A stretch of DNA of 64,000 nt from Phoma sp. XZ068. Its lineage: Eukaryota > Ascomycota > Dothideomycetes > Pleosporales > Didymellaceae. The notes beneath the pieces were generated by a model. The model was not told where the DNA came from, searched no databases, and saw nothing but the letters and a program-made list of their open reading frames with translations. Location of the stretch: contig RBKR01000014.1 of assembly GCA_004835665.1 (NCBI GenBank), forward strand, positions 248,001-312,000. The letters run 5' to 3'. Made by a program: the position numbers and the translations under genes. Shown in pieces: positions 45,501 to 57,392 of this stretch (its first letter is position 1; every line of letters begins with the position of its first letter).

Positions 45501-46109
45501 CAAAGCTGCACAGCGTGAGGAGAAGACATACATGGAGCGTGAGCTTCGCGACCTGGAATCACGTCTACGTGAGAAAGAATCGCAGCTCCGCCTGCTGCAG
45601 GCTTCGGCCAAGGCTGTGCAGCAGAAGGCGCAACACGAGGCATACGATCTCGATGCGCAGTCACAAGCCCTTGAAAAGCGTCATATCAAGGAGATCAACG
45701 GCCTCGCAAAGCAAATCCAATTCCTGCGTGCACGCTGCTCCCGAGCCGAATCATTCCGCGAAGCACTCGGGTACCAGAAGAAGTTCTTCCTAATGCAGAT
45801 TCAGAACTACAATGAATGGTATGTGGACATCCGCTCCTCAATTCTGTTTACAACTAACAATGACGCAGCAACCAAGCGGACCTCAACCTCATCTCCACGA
45901 TGGGTATCACACCTGATATCACTGTGCATGAACGCCGTCCTAAACTCAAGTCGGCGGCACTGGCCGTCATTGCGGCATTGAGAATGCAGAAGCTGAGTGA
46001 AGGGTGGGCACAGAACCGCAAAATCCACGAGCAGCTGAAGCAGAAGCTGGAGAGCATGCGCAGACAGAGCGGGAGAAGGTCGGGCGCAGGCCTGAAATTT
46101 GCAAGATAG
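42559..46109 (+). CDS. pcp1: Spindle pole body scaffold of the Pcp1/Spc110/pericentrin type
   Basis: Two exons, 42559-45818 and 45869-46109, with a 50-nt intron; 1166 residues. The N-terminus has FTPMLKSATANRTRQ. A CM1 (Cnn_1N) motif lies at about residues 162-197 (LTLREQEARLEQIDKENFGL then KLKIHFLEENLKKM) and would bind the gamma-tubulin complex. About 850 residues of heptad-rich coiled coil follow. The C-terminus is a PACT-type segment: FLRARCSRAESFREALGYQK, KFFLMQIQNYNE, and after splicing CNQADLNLISTMGI, which would bind calmodulin and anchor at the pole body. The Mto1/ApsB family also has CM1 but the PACT end favours Pcp1. Confidence 0.88.
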
Positions 46110-46794
46110 AAACTTGCGATTGGTTGTTGAATTGTTGTGCAGTTTGCTTGGGCGTTTTGGTATTGTTATGCATGGGTTGGCGCTGCCTCAATTTGCGTTT
46201 ATACAGCGTTCTCATTGGTGTTGTTTTGGTTGGTACACTCAATGAGTATGAAGCCCGGTATGGCTGTTGTTCATATTGTCATTCATTACCTCCATGATGT
46301 TAGCTTTGGAGCCATGGTATTGCAGGAGAATATTTCCATGGTATTTATGTGATCACATGTAACTTATTCACACGCGTTCGAGCTACATTCACGATCGCAC
46401 GTTGCCTGGTATCAAATTGACTCCAGCTACTACTATGCTGCAACCCGTTCTTCCTTTGACAGGTCCACGACCAAACCTAATGCAGAGCTCGATCAACTTT
46501 GCAGGAAGCGTGATTCGACTGTCCAAACCAAGCTGGCAACACATCAGACGTCAACTTGTAGTCCTCCCAATCAGGACTGGCGTACATACCTGATGCTTAT
46601 TGGCCAGGGTTGTCCAGGGTCCAACGCACCTCCCAAAGCTTGGAGCTCACGAGCTTCTCCCGAGCGGAGAACCTGGAGCTTCGACCAGCATCACGTCACG
46701 AGCAAACAAGCACCAATCCACGCGCACATCTTCGTCATAACTGCAAATCGTCGGGACTATACGATACACATCGAGAACACGAAAACAGTACACA
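46110..46794. other. Intergenic
   Basis: 685 bp with the 3' flank of the spindle pole gene and the promoter of the next gene, both on the plus strand. No supported feature. Confidence 0.5.
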
Positions 46795-47307
46795 ATGGCA
46801 TCCCGCGTCCTCCGCCCAGCGTTCCGGGCTGCGAACAACAGCGTGCGTGGATTCCAGACCAGCGCTGCCCTGAGACAGGAGAAGCCGCTTGTTGCACCAG
46901 TTAGGAGGCCAGTTGGCGCCTTCAGGGGAGGGTGAGTCTCGGTCTTTCTTTTCTTTGCCGCTGCAGGAGATTGCAAGATGCGCGCATACACAAACACAAC
47001 ACATCAACCACGTCCAACCTCTACACGGCATCCTCGTTCGAACTCGCACCCACTACACCTCACGGACACCGCGAGAGTGGTCACCGAACATCAAGAGCTG
47101 TAATGCTAATAGCGATCTGATAGACTCTTTGGTTTCCTCCTCGGCTCCGCGACCGCCGGCGCCGGCATGTACTACTACGTGATCGACGAGTACCGCGTGA
47201 GCAACCAGCTACTTACCGAGGACATTTACGCGCTGCAGAGTGCGGTGCAGAGGATAGAGGGCTATGTCAGGACGCTTGAGGAGAAGGTTGCAGAGAAGAA
47301 GCGCTGA
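46795..47307 (+). CDS. Small mitochondrial membrane protein, uncharacterised
   Basis: Two exons, 46795-46931 and 47124-47307, with an unusually long 192-nt intron; 106 residues. The start ATG 46795 opens a textbook presequence: MASRVLRPAFRAANNSVRGF, Arg-rich with no acidic residues. Splicing gives RPVGAFRGGLFGFLLGSATA, a glycine-patterned single membrane span, followed by GMYYYVIDEYRVSN and a short C-terminal coiled coil (LQSAVQRIEGYVRTLEEKV). Topology suggests the inner membrane with the coiled coil in the intermembrane space. I do not recognise the family name. Frame conservation over the splice makes the gene likely. Confidence 0.78.
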
Positions 47308-47938
47308 AGGCGAGTTCGAGTTGACCAGGGCGACTGGGATGCAAGCAACACAAATGAGCCAACACGAATATGAAGCAAGTGACTGAGGAAAAGCTGCTAG
47401 TCGGGCTCGACCGGAAAACTGATGATGGTATATGCGATGGAGAAATAGCGATACATGTCTGCAAGGATCCCTTTATACCAATCAATCTCCTTTCTTATCC
47501 ATATATACGTGTGCACAGCTTACGAACATGCAGACATTCGGTGGTGCTTCTAGGGAATGTACGTCATTCATCATCTATTGCGCCTCAAAAAGGCACGCCG
47601 ATGTACCGACTACCAGTGAATCCTACTACAAACAGGTAATCACGCCGCCGCACGATATATGAAAGGTTTACTATCATGTCTTTCCAGATGCGCTCGGTGG
47701 GATAGCTTTCTGCTTTCTGCTCATCCCACAGAATCATTCCAACACCAGCCATCCCGCATGCCTGCGCCCTTCAAATGTCTGACGCGCCTATGGATCTTGG
47801 GGACCGGGTGAGGATGTTCAGTGTGATATGCAATGGGCGTCAATGCAGCTTAGCATGAGTTTGGGCTGTTTGTATGTTGGCATGTTTCCCTTTGACGGAT
47901 AATGCTACCTATATTCCTACAATCCTGATTTGTTCCAT
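47308..47938. other. Convergent intergenic region
   Basis: 631 bp between the small mitochondrial gene and the permease 3' end. No supported feature. Confidence 0.5.
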
Positions 47939-49583
47939 TCAAGTAGTGTACCTGAACAGTGGGCTCTCATCACCCATCTCTGCAATTTCTTCCTCACTTT
48001 TACCTTCCGTCAGATGGTCTTCTTCGCCCTCCTCGCGTCTCGAGTTCAGCATGCTGAGGTAGGCCCACAAGACTGCATAGCAGGCAATGGCAAAAGCGAC
48101 CATGGCCATGGTGACGGCGTGGCCTTTGATAAAACGTGGACCTTGTTTCGCAGGATACAACTAGCGTATATTAGTACATGAGAGTTCTAACATGAAAGGA
48201 TTTGACTTACAAAGGAAGACATGATACCCGCACAATTACCAATGGAGAGCTGCAGCCCAGTCGCACTTGTACGCTTTCCATATCTGGGCAGATTCGTTGG
48301 TAGCCAAGCGAGCGGTATACCAACACAAACGTACAGCCCCATTGCAACCAGGAAGCATCCTGCGTAATGCGTTGCCGAGCTGCTTGGGCTGATCAACATA
48401 GCGTATCCGACGATACTGACAATACCCATCAGAATAGTGTAGAAAGCGCGCTTCTGCTGCTTGTCTGAGAAATGCGCAACCACCAGATATGTAATGGCGC
48501 CCAAAGCATAACAGGGGATCGTGAGGACCTGCACCATTGCGCTCGAAGCCTTTGGCATGATAGCACGGATGATAGTGGGCAAGAAGGTCGAAAAGCCGTA
48601 AAGCATCGTGTCAGAGCCGAATTGGGCAAAGCAAAACAGCCACACCTTCCAATCCTTGAAGCACTTTCTGACATCCTCCCAGTGGAATTCGGCTGCCCTC
48701 TTCGTGTACCCAGTCTGGCGTTTAAGACGGGCAGCGGCATATGCCTTCTCCTGATCGTTCAAGAAGTACGCTGTTTCCGGCGAATCGGGTAGAATCCACC
48801 ACGTAGCAATGCCGAGGACGAAAGTAGGAATACCCTCAAGGATCATAATCCAGCGCCAGCCGCTCTGCCCAGCGATACCGTCCATGTGGCCGATTGCATA
48901 GGCTAACAGACCACCACAGGCACCAGCGAGTGCAGCAGAGACAAACAGATACCCGATGCGCAAGGCAAGTTCGCGTTTGGTGTAGAAGAAGGTCAGGTAG
49001 ACGGCCATGCCAGGGAAGAGGCCGCCTTCCACGGCGCCGAGGAGTAGGCGGCATGCGATCAGTCCGCCGTAGCTCTGCACAATGCCAGTCAGGGTTGCGA
49101 TGATGCCCCATGAGACCGTGATGAACGCGATCCAGCGGGATGGGCGCAACTTCTTTAGTACCAGGTTTGAGGGAACCTCGGAGAGAATGTAGGTGACGAA
49201 TAGAATCGAAACGGCAGTCTGGAATTGCGTCGAGTCCATACCAAGGTCTTTCTCAAGCCCATAGAGTCGGGCGTTGCCAATGTTCACTCTGAGCCAGGTC
49301 AGCACAAGGTAAGGATTGAAGTTTTGGTTTTTGGCATTGAAGCTTCTGTCTTTCACACATCATACTCAGAAAATTTCAACACTCAGTTTTGGACTTACCG
49401 GTCAAGGAAGCTGAGCAGGTACAACAGCATCACAACGGGAATGATGAAGACATCGAGCTTTCGAACGAGCTTGGCCTCGAACACGACATCAATTTCTCCC
49501 AGCTGCGCTTCGACTTCATCACTCTTCGTAGAACGAGGAGCGTGAGGGTCCGTTGCCTCGTACTGTTTCTCAATGTCGCTCAT
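47939..49583 (-). CDS. MFS permease of the Dal5/Tna1 (anion:cation symporter) family
   Basis: Three exons on the minus strand: 49583-49399, 49288-48211 and 48160-47939, giving 494 residues. The first intron (110 nt) was set to restore LSFLDRVNIGNARLYG, the family signature of membrane span 1; the second is 50 nt. Other hallmarks are LLLGAVEGGLFPGMAVYLTF, WRWIMILEGIPTF and LPDSPETAYFLN, with about 12 spans. The C-terminal tail is acidic and cytosolic. Family members import allantoate, nicotinate, pantothenate, biotin and related carboxylates with protons; the exact substrate is not readable. Lies on the same strand as a Zn2Cys6 regulator and QPRTase. Confidence 0.9.
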
Positions 49584-50487
49584 TTTGGCGGTGATTTTGT
49601 GGCGAGTCGACAAATTTGGTAGATGAGTCGGCGTTACGTCAAATTGTTTTGGTGGGGTCTCGTGCCCGCGAAGTCGATGAAGAGACTCTGAGGAACAAAT
49701 TTCGCAGGTGGAAAGTCCTTTTCTCTTAGAAACGCATCTTGTAACCAAATGTAGGAGCCATCATGGTCACGTACCCTCAGTCGCCACGAGCAGATGTCGT
49801 CCCTCTTAAATCTTCGAACTTAGAGTATGACCCACATGGAGAACGGCAGATCCCTGGCGCGGGGCTAGACCAATGAAGAAGGGCACTAGCTGCGTTCGGT
49901 ATGACGTTCTTTTTGATAGGCACGACATAAAGGTTCCGAGATAACCACTGATATGAATGTGCTGACGCCAAGGTGAGTACAGGGTTGCCAATGTCCAAGG
50001 TTGGGGGTGCGCAACCCAAAAGATGGGGGCGCGCACGCTGTCCTGGGGCATCTTGCTGACTAGAACTCGAGCCTGCCGATTTTCGAAGTGGACATCATCC
50101 AGTTCTACCCTGCTTAGCTAGTTTTTACGACAACCTATAGTCTTGGCTATAAGCCCTTTATTCTCATTAAGTGCGGTTGGGTACCTGCGAAGGCCTGAAC
50201 CAGGCAGACAAGGCGCTTTTCTAGACAAGTCTCTCGCGTGAGCTGTGAAACGGCTACTCGCTGCACGAGTGGTCAGAAGTTCCCACATCGCGATTTGCGA
50301 TGATCATTTTACCTTTCATTTGCGTCACTTGCAAGAGCCAAAGTGAGGCCTGCAAGTCAATGTCACCCGGCATGCTATTTCATCTTGTGTTGGCCGAGGC
50401 AGCCTTCATTGACTTTGTCGAATTTCGACATTGAAAACGCGTTGGAAGGTCTTTGAGATATACCAGCTAAGGCGCGATCAAAGAAGG
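49584..50487. other. Intergenic, permease promoter
   Basis: About 0.9 kb holding the permease promoter and the 3' flank of the regulator. Frames are short and unsupported. Confidence 0.45.
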
Positions 50488-52454
50488 CTATGAAGAATAT
50501 GGGCCTGCACTGGAGCTTTCAAACATTGCTGCATGTACAGGAGCCGACGAAGCATAACCAGAGCTTGCGTTCTCCCAATCCATGGGTAACACGAGGCCGC
50601 TATAAATGTCGATTGCTGCGGAAGGATCCACGGGCCAGATCAGCTCATCGCGTGGTATCTCAATCTCAGCGGTCGGATCACATTCCACCACGAGGGTAGT
50701 CGACGGCGCAGAGAGTGTCGATCGAGCAACCGCACGTACATCCTTCGCCATTGCTTTGCCTAATGGCCATATAGATCCCATAGTACTCAGGAAGCCGATG
50801 CTCAATTTGACGCGATCGCGAGCGATGGAGAGGGCATGATCCTCGAGTAGGTTGTTGCAAGCTGAAATCTGAGCGGTGGCGATCTGTGCGCATATGCACA
50901 TGCTGAAGACACTGTGCTTTTCGATGGTACACGGGATGGCCAGCAGTTTTGTCTGGATCTCTGCTATTTTGAGTGCACGTGCTGTGTGTGCGCTTCTCCC
51001 GGCTGCAGGCGGTATAGAGAATGGTGCAGGTGCAGCGAAGGATGTTGTGAAGAGCTCTGCTTCATTGTATGTCAACGAGGAGAAGGGACGATGCATCGTC
51101 ATCAAGACGCTGAGGAAGTTAGCTATGACTGTATGAGATGCGGTATATAACATACATTGCTCCAATCAAGTGAGCCTGGTACATGACCTCGTCGACTGTT
51201 CCGTCCTTTCGCATTGGATCTCTCTTGATGGACGGAAGCAGCGAGTGCCATATAGCTATCTTCGCATCCATAGTATCAATTAACTCTCTGCTGAACTGTG
51301 CAGAGGTGGCAAACGTATTCATAACTTGGAGTTGTCAGTAGGGTCCGCGTACATGAACAAGATCGTACCGTAAGCGACAGTTCTGCATATGTCGTGTAGA
51401 TATGCAATAGAAGAATAAATCACCTCGATGTCCGAAAACTCTCGATTGTCCAACTCCTTGCAGGTCGCAGGAGTGGGTATTTGCTGTGATGTTAGTCGAA
51501 AAGTTTGTGTTAGAATGAAGCATGACTTACCCCGGCTTCAAAGAACTCGTCATCGCAAGGTAGATCGACGTCGCTTGGCATATTGGCCAGTTGGTATATT
51601 GGTGAGTTCATCACTATGGCAAAGTGTTGATCGGCAACTGATAGGATGTACCAAGTCCTTCTCCACGATTCTTCAAGCACTGGATTCCCTTCGCCCCAGG
51701 CGCGAGCGAAGTCTCGTTTGTTCATGTCAAACTCCAGTGCTATCAAGATTGCCAGGTCTAAGGTATTTCGCGATTCTGGTCTCATATCTTGGTGATGCTG
51801 TGCGATCGCAAACAGGAGAAGTGCCTGAACAGTAAAAGGCGTTCGTGCTAACGATGGCGAGCTCATAGTTTCAAGTGCAGCTGTGTAGTACGAATCTGAT
51901 GGGCACCAAGATGCATAAAGGGATCCAATCCACTCCAAAACCAGCGACAGGTCGCCTAGCCCGTGGTTTATGAGGAGCTTGCGTGATTGGAAGAACTGTA
52001 GGGGAAGGACGATGGGGAAGGGCGCCCAGAAATATTCGTAGTACAGCTCCAACAAGCGATCATCGCTGATTTGAAAAGATAACGTTGATGAAGCTGAAGA
52101 CTGTTGTTCCTGTATGCGGAGGTTCTCCATTGCAGTGGTGCTCGAATGCTCGCTGTAAACTACATCATCGCCATGGTGAGAAGACATCGGCGTTGTATTC
52201 GAGCTTGAATCATCGGCTGGGGCTGACCCCTCCGAATCTTGTTTGGCTTGTTCGGCCTCTTTCTGCAATCTCAAGCGCCTTCGCGCAAGTGCTGCTTTGT
52301 CAAGTCCGCCTCTTCGAGATTTCTGATAGACGCACTCCTTTCCGTCCCGTCTGCATCTGTTGCAAATCGGCTGATTCGAGTCACACTTAACGTGCCTGCT
52401 TCGACATTGAATGCAAGCTAACACAACGCGCCCAATGCGCTTTGTATCTTCCAT
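50488..52454 (-). CDS. Zn2Cys6 fungal transcription factor
   Basis: Four exons on the minus strand: 52454-51531, 51483-51369, 51324-51156 and 51109-50488, giving 609 residues. Introns of 47, 44 and 46 nt. The Zn cluster is C14-x2-C17-x6-C24-x6-C31-x2-C34-x6-C41, followed by the linker CVYQKSRRGG. The middle homology region includes LLELYYEYFWAPFPIVLP, ALLLFAIAQHHQDMRPESR and EESWRRTWYILSVADQHFAI, the fungal_trans fold. Splicing restores TVAYVMNTFATSAQF and GAIVLMTMHRPFSSL. A short acidic C-terminus may activate transcription. Targets are unknown; neighbours are a permease and QPRTase. Confidence 0.88.
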
Positions 52455-52826
52455 GTTGAACCTCGACCCACAATCAAATTGCTATGCTTGTCCGACGATG
52501 GCGCTCGAACATGCTAAATCGACAACGGGGTCGAAGAGAGGTGAAGGTCAAGGTGAATTTTTCCGAAGAGAGTATGTGTAAGATGCAAGATAGTTTAATG
52601 CTACCGTGGTGCGACGAAGACTGGGCTGAACGCCTTGCGGGGCTGAGTCAGGATGAAAGGGAAGGTGGTACCGAGCTCGGCCAGATCCGGAAGTGTAAAC
52701 GAATTGTAAACGGAAGGTTGCTGCATCATTCATCGATGATGACCTTCATCAGTCTGGATCCATGATGGATCCGAAAAGTAATTCAAAGGCTCCTATTGTT
52801 TCTTCGCTACTTACACAGATGATCCC
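52455..52826. other. Intergenic
   Basis: 372 bp with the regulator promoter and the QPRTase 3' flank. No supported feature. Confidence 0.5.
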
Positions 52827-53856
52827 CTATACTTCCGAGCTCTCGCCACCATCCTTCTTCGTCTTGGGCACAATTTTAAGCGAGAAATCCACATGAGGAA
52901 CGCCCTGGTGTATGCTGCTCGTACTCACAATGTCGATGTCACCGCATACGTACTTTTCAACGTTGTGCTCGGTCAGACCTCCACTGACTTCGACCAAGAA
53001 TGACTTCCTATCTCCCGTGCCCCGTCCCCACTTCTCCTTCAGCTGTGCAGCTGCAACCTTGACACCGTCTGGCGTGAAGTTGTCCAACATGACGATGTCA
53101 GCGCCCGCGGCAATCGCTTCGTCTGCTTCTTCGAAGCTCTGGCACTCGACTTCGACTTTTGTGGCAAATCCGCCTGCTGACTTGGCGGCGCGAACAGCGT
53201 TGGTGATGCTTCCTGCGGCAACAATGTGGTTGTCCTTCAGCATCGTCATGTGAGACAGGTCGACTCGGTGAGCATCAACACCGCCAACAAGCATGCCGTA
53301 CTTCTCGACTAGTCGAAAACCGGGGGTGGTCTTACGGGTCCCAGCAAGGATATTCTGGTAGCCGGCTTTCCGCAAGAGAGTGAGAAGGCGGTTAGACTTT
53401 GTGGCAACTCCTGAGCAGCGAGCAAGCGTGTTGAGCGCTACACGCTCGCCGAGGAGGAGGTTGCGGACTGGCCCTCGTACGGTAGCGCAATGAGTGATCT
53501 GCTGTCCAACCAAGTCGCCCTCCTTTACATGCCACTCGACACTGTATGGGCGGGTCAGTCTTCCATGCCTTTCAAGGTTAAGGGTCACTCACGTGCAGTC
53601 CAGTTGCTTGAACACTTCGTCAAAGAATGGAACTCCGGCAACGATACCCTGCATTTGTTAGCCTTATACCGCATAAAATCCAAGGACTCACCTCGCTCTT
53701 GCCCAAAAGCTTCGCCTCCGACTGCTCGTCGCCAACCACAAAGCCTCCATAGTCGAAGCTTGGCGTGTCTTCTTCGAGCCATTCCGAAACGTACCGCTTG
53801 TAGGTCAAGGGCAGCAGGTGCGCTATGGTGCCGTGTGCTGGGGCTCCTTCAACCAT
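52827..53856 (-). CDS. BNA6: Nicotinate-nucleotide pyrophosphorylase (quinolinate phosphoribosyltransferase)
   Basis: Three exons on the minus strand: 53856-53692, 53648-53593 and 53541-52827, giving 311 residues, close to the usual 290-300. Introns of 43 and 51 nt. Splicing gives GIVAGVPFFDEVFKQLDCTV and VEWHVKEGD. Catalytic and binding motifs are LNTLARCSGVAT, GTRKTTPGFR, GGVDAHRVDLSH, KDNH, VEVECQS and LDNF. The reaction is quinolinate + PRPP to nicotinate mononucleotide + CO2 + PPi, the entry from the kynurenine route into NAD. The extreme C-terminus (KIVPKTKKDGGESSEV) is a charged tail. Confidence 0.95.
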
Positions 53857-54462
53857 CTTGCCGATGATAACAAGTAGGACTAGCTGGTAAAACTGTAAGG
53901 TCTATGTAGTTTTCAGGATCTCGAGATGGGAAGTCTTGGTAGAAGGGGTGATGAGTTTATCGGAACTTCGGTACCTGCCCCGCCAATTAGCGGGCGCATT
54001 CGGAACACCGCTCAAGCACTTAACTTACCCTTTGTCAACAACCACTCGGACACATTTTAACGATATGAACGAGCAGTCTCTATGTTAATACAATAGGATT
54101 TGCCAGGTGCCATACTGTCTGAACAAGTTAATATCAATATAATCCGATATAAGAGTACGGCTCGGGTGAGCCTCGAAGCAGCCGACCTCGGTACCTTCAG
54201 TCGGTCAGCCTCTGATATCTCCGATTCTGCGTGAATCAATGCAGAACCACACATGAGTGCTACTCGCAGGCAGCCAACCTAAAGTCTTCACACAACATCG
54301 ACAGGGCGAATCCTGGCCGTAAGTTAGTTTTGTCATTCTGGCCCTCAGTCAGGTCCTAACGAACAAGCGCTTGCTGTTTCCAAGACCCCGCTGCAGGAGG
54401 AACCGCGTGTGAAACATCGTAGCATAGCGTTCGCAGAGTTGTCACCAAATAGAGTGTACTAC
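53857..54462. other. Divergent intergenic region, QPRTase and truncated regulator
   Basis: 606 bp with the QPRTase promoter and whatever promoter the truncated regulator retains. No element assigned. Confidence 0.45.
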
Positions 54463-55252
54463 ATGGATGCAGCGACGCCTGCACTGGCTGGAGGACGTAG
54501 AAAGGGCACCCGCAAATGCGCAAGCAAATCTTGGGGCGGTTGTGCAAGATGCAAAACCAGAAGGGTTAGTCCTGATAATGACAAGCCGCCCACCTCGTCC
54601 TCTCTGACATACCTGATTGCACCAGGTCAAGTGTGACGAAAGCCGTCCTTCCTGTAGGAACTGCGCTAAAATCGGAACACAATGTCCTGGTTATAAGCAG
54701 CAATTACGCTGGTCGAACAAGTACGAGCGGCATAGATGTAGCTCAGAGAACACATCGCTCGTGAAGTCAGCTCAACAGGCTAGTGATGGAGATTGGGCCT
54801 TGAAGCAGTATGCGCAAAGCAGCAATCCAGCTGCACCGCCAGATACTACAGTGGCTATGTCCAGGTTCTGGGAGCGGTCGGGAACCTTAGCTGACCTCGA
54901 AGATACATGGTCGGCGTTCGAAACGCCATGGGAGACAGTAAACCTTGATCCCACCATGGACCTGGATTTTGGCTTCCCAGGACAGGTCATCCAAACCCGC
55001 TCTTCAACCGCAGACATCCTACCGCATTCATCGAACATACCTACCCCTGCCATCACACCGTCGCCAACTCATATTCCTACGACACTGATCGAGTACTGGT
55101 TTCGGCACATATGCCCACTGCGCTCTACTTTTGACTCTGGCATTAACTATACTCGTCAAGTGGCCTACGACGGAGTGCCCATTGGAGGTAGGCTACAAAG
55201 CCCTTGGCAGCCCGCATGGAATGGCTTGGAGTGCGTTTGGCCAACCCCTTGA
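54463..55252 (+). pseudogene. Truncated Zn2Cys6 regulator gene
   Basis: Two exons, 54463-54564 and 54626-55252, with a 61-nt intron; 242 residues. The Zn cluster is intact: C27-x2-C30-x6-C37-x6-C44-x2-C47-x6-C54, with the splice inside it. The body continues to TLIEYWFRHICPLRSTFDSG, a recognised motif at the start of the regulatory half of this family, and then stops after about 40 residues of unrelated sequence. Full-length relatives run to 400 residues or more. The lost part is replaced from about 55191 by class II aldolase sequence in another frame. It could still make a short DNA-binding protein. Confidence 0.7.
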
Positions 55253-55775
55253 GATGTTAACCCAAGATGCTGCATACTTGTACGGCGATGCTCAAGCTGT
55301 CTACAAAGTCGGAAGACCCCTTTTGTTCTTAGTCAGCATCAACTGACCATACTTAGGATTTCGGAGGCGTGGTGCTGACGGAAGAAGAAGGTGATCGCTG
55401 ACGGAAGAAGAAGGTGATCGCATCGGCACTACAATTGGTATGAATCTACATCTCACAACTTGTCAGCAGACCTTGCGACTGATATATTCAAGAGGATCAA
55501 AGGGAAAGGCGATGATTCTACAGAATCATGGCCTTCTCACAGTGGGCACAACGGTTGACGAGGCTTACTTCCTCATGACTTTCATGGAGCGCGCCTGTCA
55601 GACTCAATTGCTTGTTGAAGCTGCAGCGGCAAACGGTTTGCAGAAAAGCTACATACCTAAGAAAAGTGCCAAATACACATTCGACAACTCGAGTGATGCC
55701 GAGACGCTATACTGGGAGGGGCGTCCGGATCTTCATTACGAGGAGTGCATGTGCAAGGGCGAGCATTGCGACTGA
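55191..55775 (+). pseudogene. Broken class II aldolase/adducin-domain gene, 3' part only
   Basis: Recognisable from SPHGMAWSAFGQPLEMLTQD, through GDAQAVYK, an apparent intron with a weak donor (GTCGGA), DFGGVVLTEEEGDR, and KGKAMILQNHGLLTVGTTVD to WEGRPDLHYEECMCKG. The 5' half of the domain, with the first metal-binding part, is missing. A 23-bp tandem duplication at 55374-55419 shifts the frame and brings a TGA directly after EEEGDR. So the gene is dead as an aldolase. Intact relatives are Zn-dependent cytosolic proteins of the fuculose-aldolase fold. Confidence 0.8.
55374..55419. repeat. Perfect 23-bp tandem duplication
   Basis: The 23-bp unit beginning GCTGACGGAAGAAGAAGG occurs at 55374-55396 and again at 55397-55419 with no mismatch. 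Its length is not a multiple of three. Confidence 0.95.
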
Positions 55776-57392
55776 GATACTGGAATCCGATGGTAATTGA
55801 TAACAGAGCCCGGTTCTCATGTGGAAACTATTGCCCGAATGGCAGGTGCGATCATCATGAAGGTGGTGATGACCGTGAGACATTGTGCCTGCGTGGGCAT
55901 GGGCGCTCCATGCGTTTTACGAAGATGGAACGAAACGGAAGTCGAAGATCTCGCTAAATTGTGCAAATGTATCGCTTGTGGTATACATGATATCGAAACG
56001 GAAAGCTGAGCGGTGAGATTGGCCAAGTCGCTTTGAGCAGCGGCATAAGCACATGTGGCATAATGTGTATACAATGGCGATGTCCTCCATGCCCACCAGA
56101 AACTCCATCTATAGTTGTGCATCTGTACGTTGCACGCACACAGCCAACATACAAAAGCCCGCTGTTACATCCGCGCATTGGCTTCCTCCTAATGACGTTT
56201 CAAGAGTTCACGCATGACCATCGTTGCGTAACTACCACCTTTTAGCTGTGTTCATGTTAGCTGAACATCTCTAACACCCCAGTTGCAAATCTTGGTGACA
56301 CAACATACATGCTTCTGCAAGCCACAAACGGCATTAAAACTCAGTGCTACAACTCGCGTTCACAAACATAGTGTTCCCGTGTACCTGGTCAATTTTCGGC
56401 TGCCTTTGAAACGGTGCAACGAAGAAAAGCAACATTGTATCTGTGAGTCTATGCAATCCCAGCAAACCGATCAGCATACCAGGAGGTGGTTCCGAGCGCA
56501 GGAAGAAAGCGAGAACATTACACAAGAACGTTCAACATGATCTTCGCCACTGCAGATCATTAGTTCCAGGCTCATAGCAAAAGCAAGATCGATCGTGCGA
56601 CCTGCTACTTTGTTGAGTAGCTTGCAGGGCTTGCCCCCAGAATCTCCACCGTCATGCATAGACTAATAACATGCAAGGTACATCACAGGAATACGGCAAA
56701 GATACTGCAGCAATTCACCTGAAGCACATTATGCACGGCACGTCGACATACCATAGCATCTACAGCGGCACGGGAAGTACCGTATGACTTTCCACTGCCA
56801 AATACTGGATCCTTGTGTGGATATCATGCAAGACAGGAAACGGTATGGGGTAAAAAGAAGCAAACATGCTATTTTAAACGCTCCAAACACAGCAGAAACA
56901 ACCCGAAATGAACTACACTTTCGATTCCCGGGGTTGGGGTATGCAAGTCGCGGCACGATCAGACGACGTACTGCAAAGGATGATATGTAAGATCACACGA
57001 AATAGCAAGTAACAACTTACTCCTACAAAGGTCTAGCAAGCGTTCTACGTGGGGCAAGTTCTACGTGAGGCAGAAGAGTGACGCGAATGTGGAATTCATG
57101 TTAGACTCGAACATATGCATGGTTCAAAGATACGCTGTCAGTGGCACGGTACAGGGGAGAGCAAAGAGAGCCTTAACGTGATCACCATTTGCATTTGTTC
57201 GCTATTCAAGGTCAGCGACGGTGTAAGATAGAGATTAGGATCTGGAGAATCGTAACTAAAATGTGCAGAGATAACATACTTCGAGGCGAATATGATAGTC
57301 AAAGATGAAGGCAAAGTTTTGTCATTTATCACAGTTACATATGAAGGCCGGAGCCATTCCATAATGAGTTAGACTTCATCGATTGTCTACAT
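55776..57392. other. Intergenic, about 1.6 kb
   Basis: Flank of the aldolase remnant and the TFC4 3' side. Frames are short and overlapping. No further aldolase or regulator sequence and no transposon end recognised. Confidence 0.45.
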
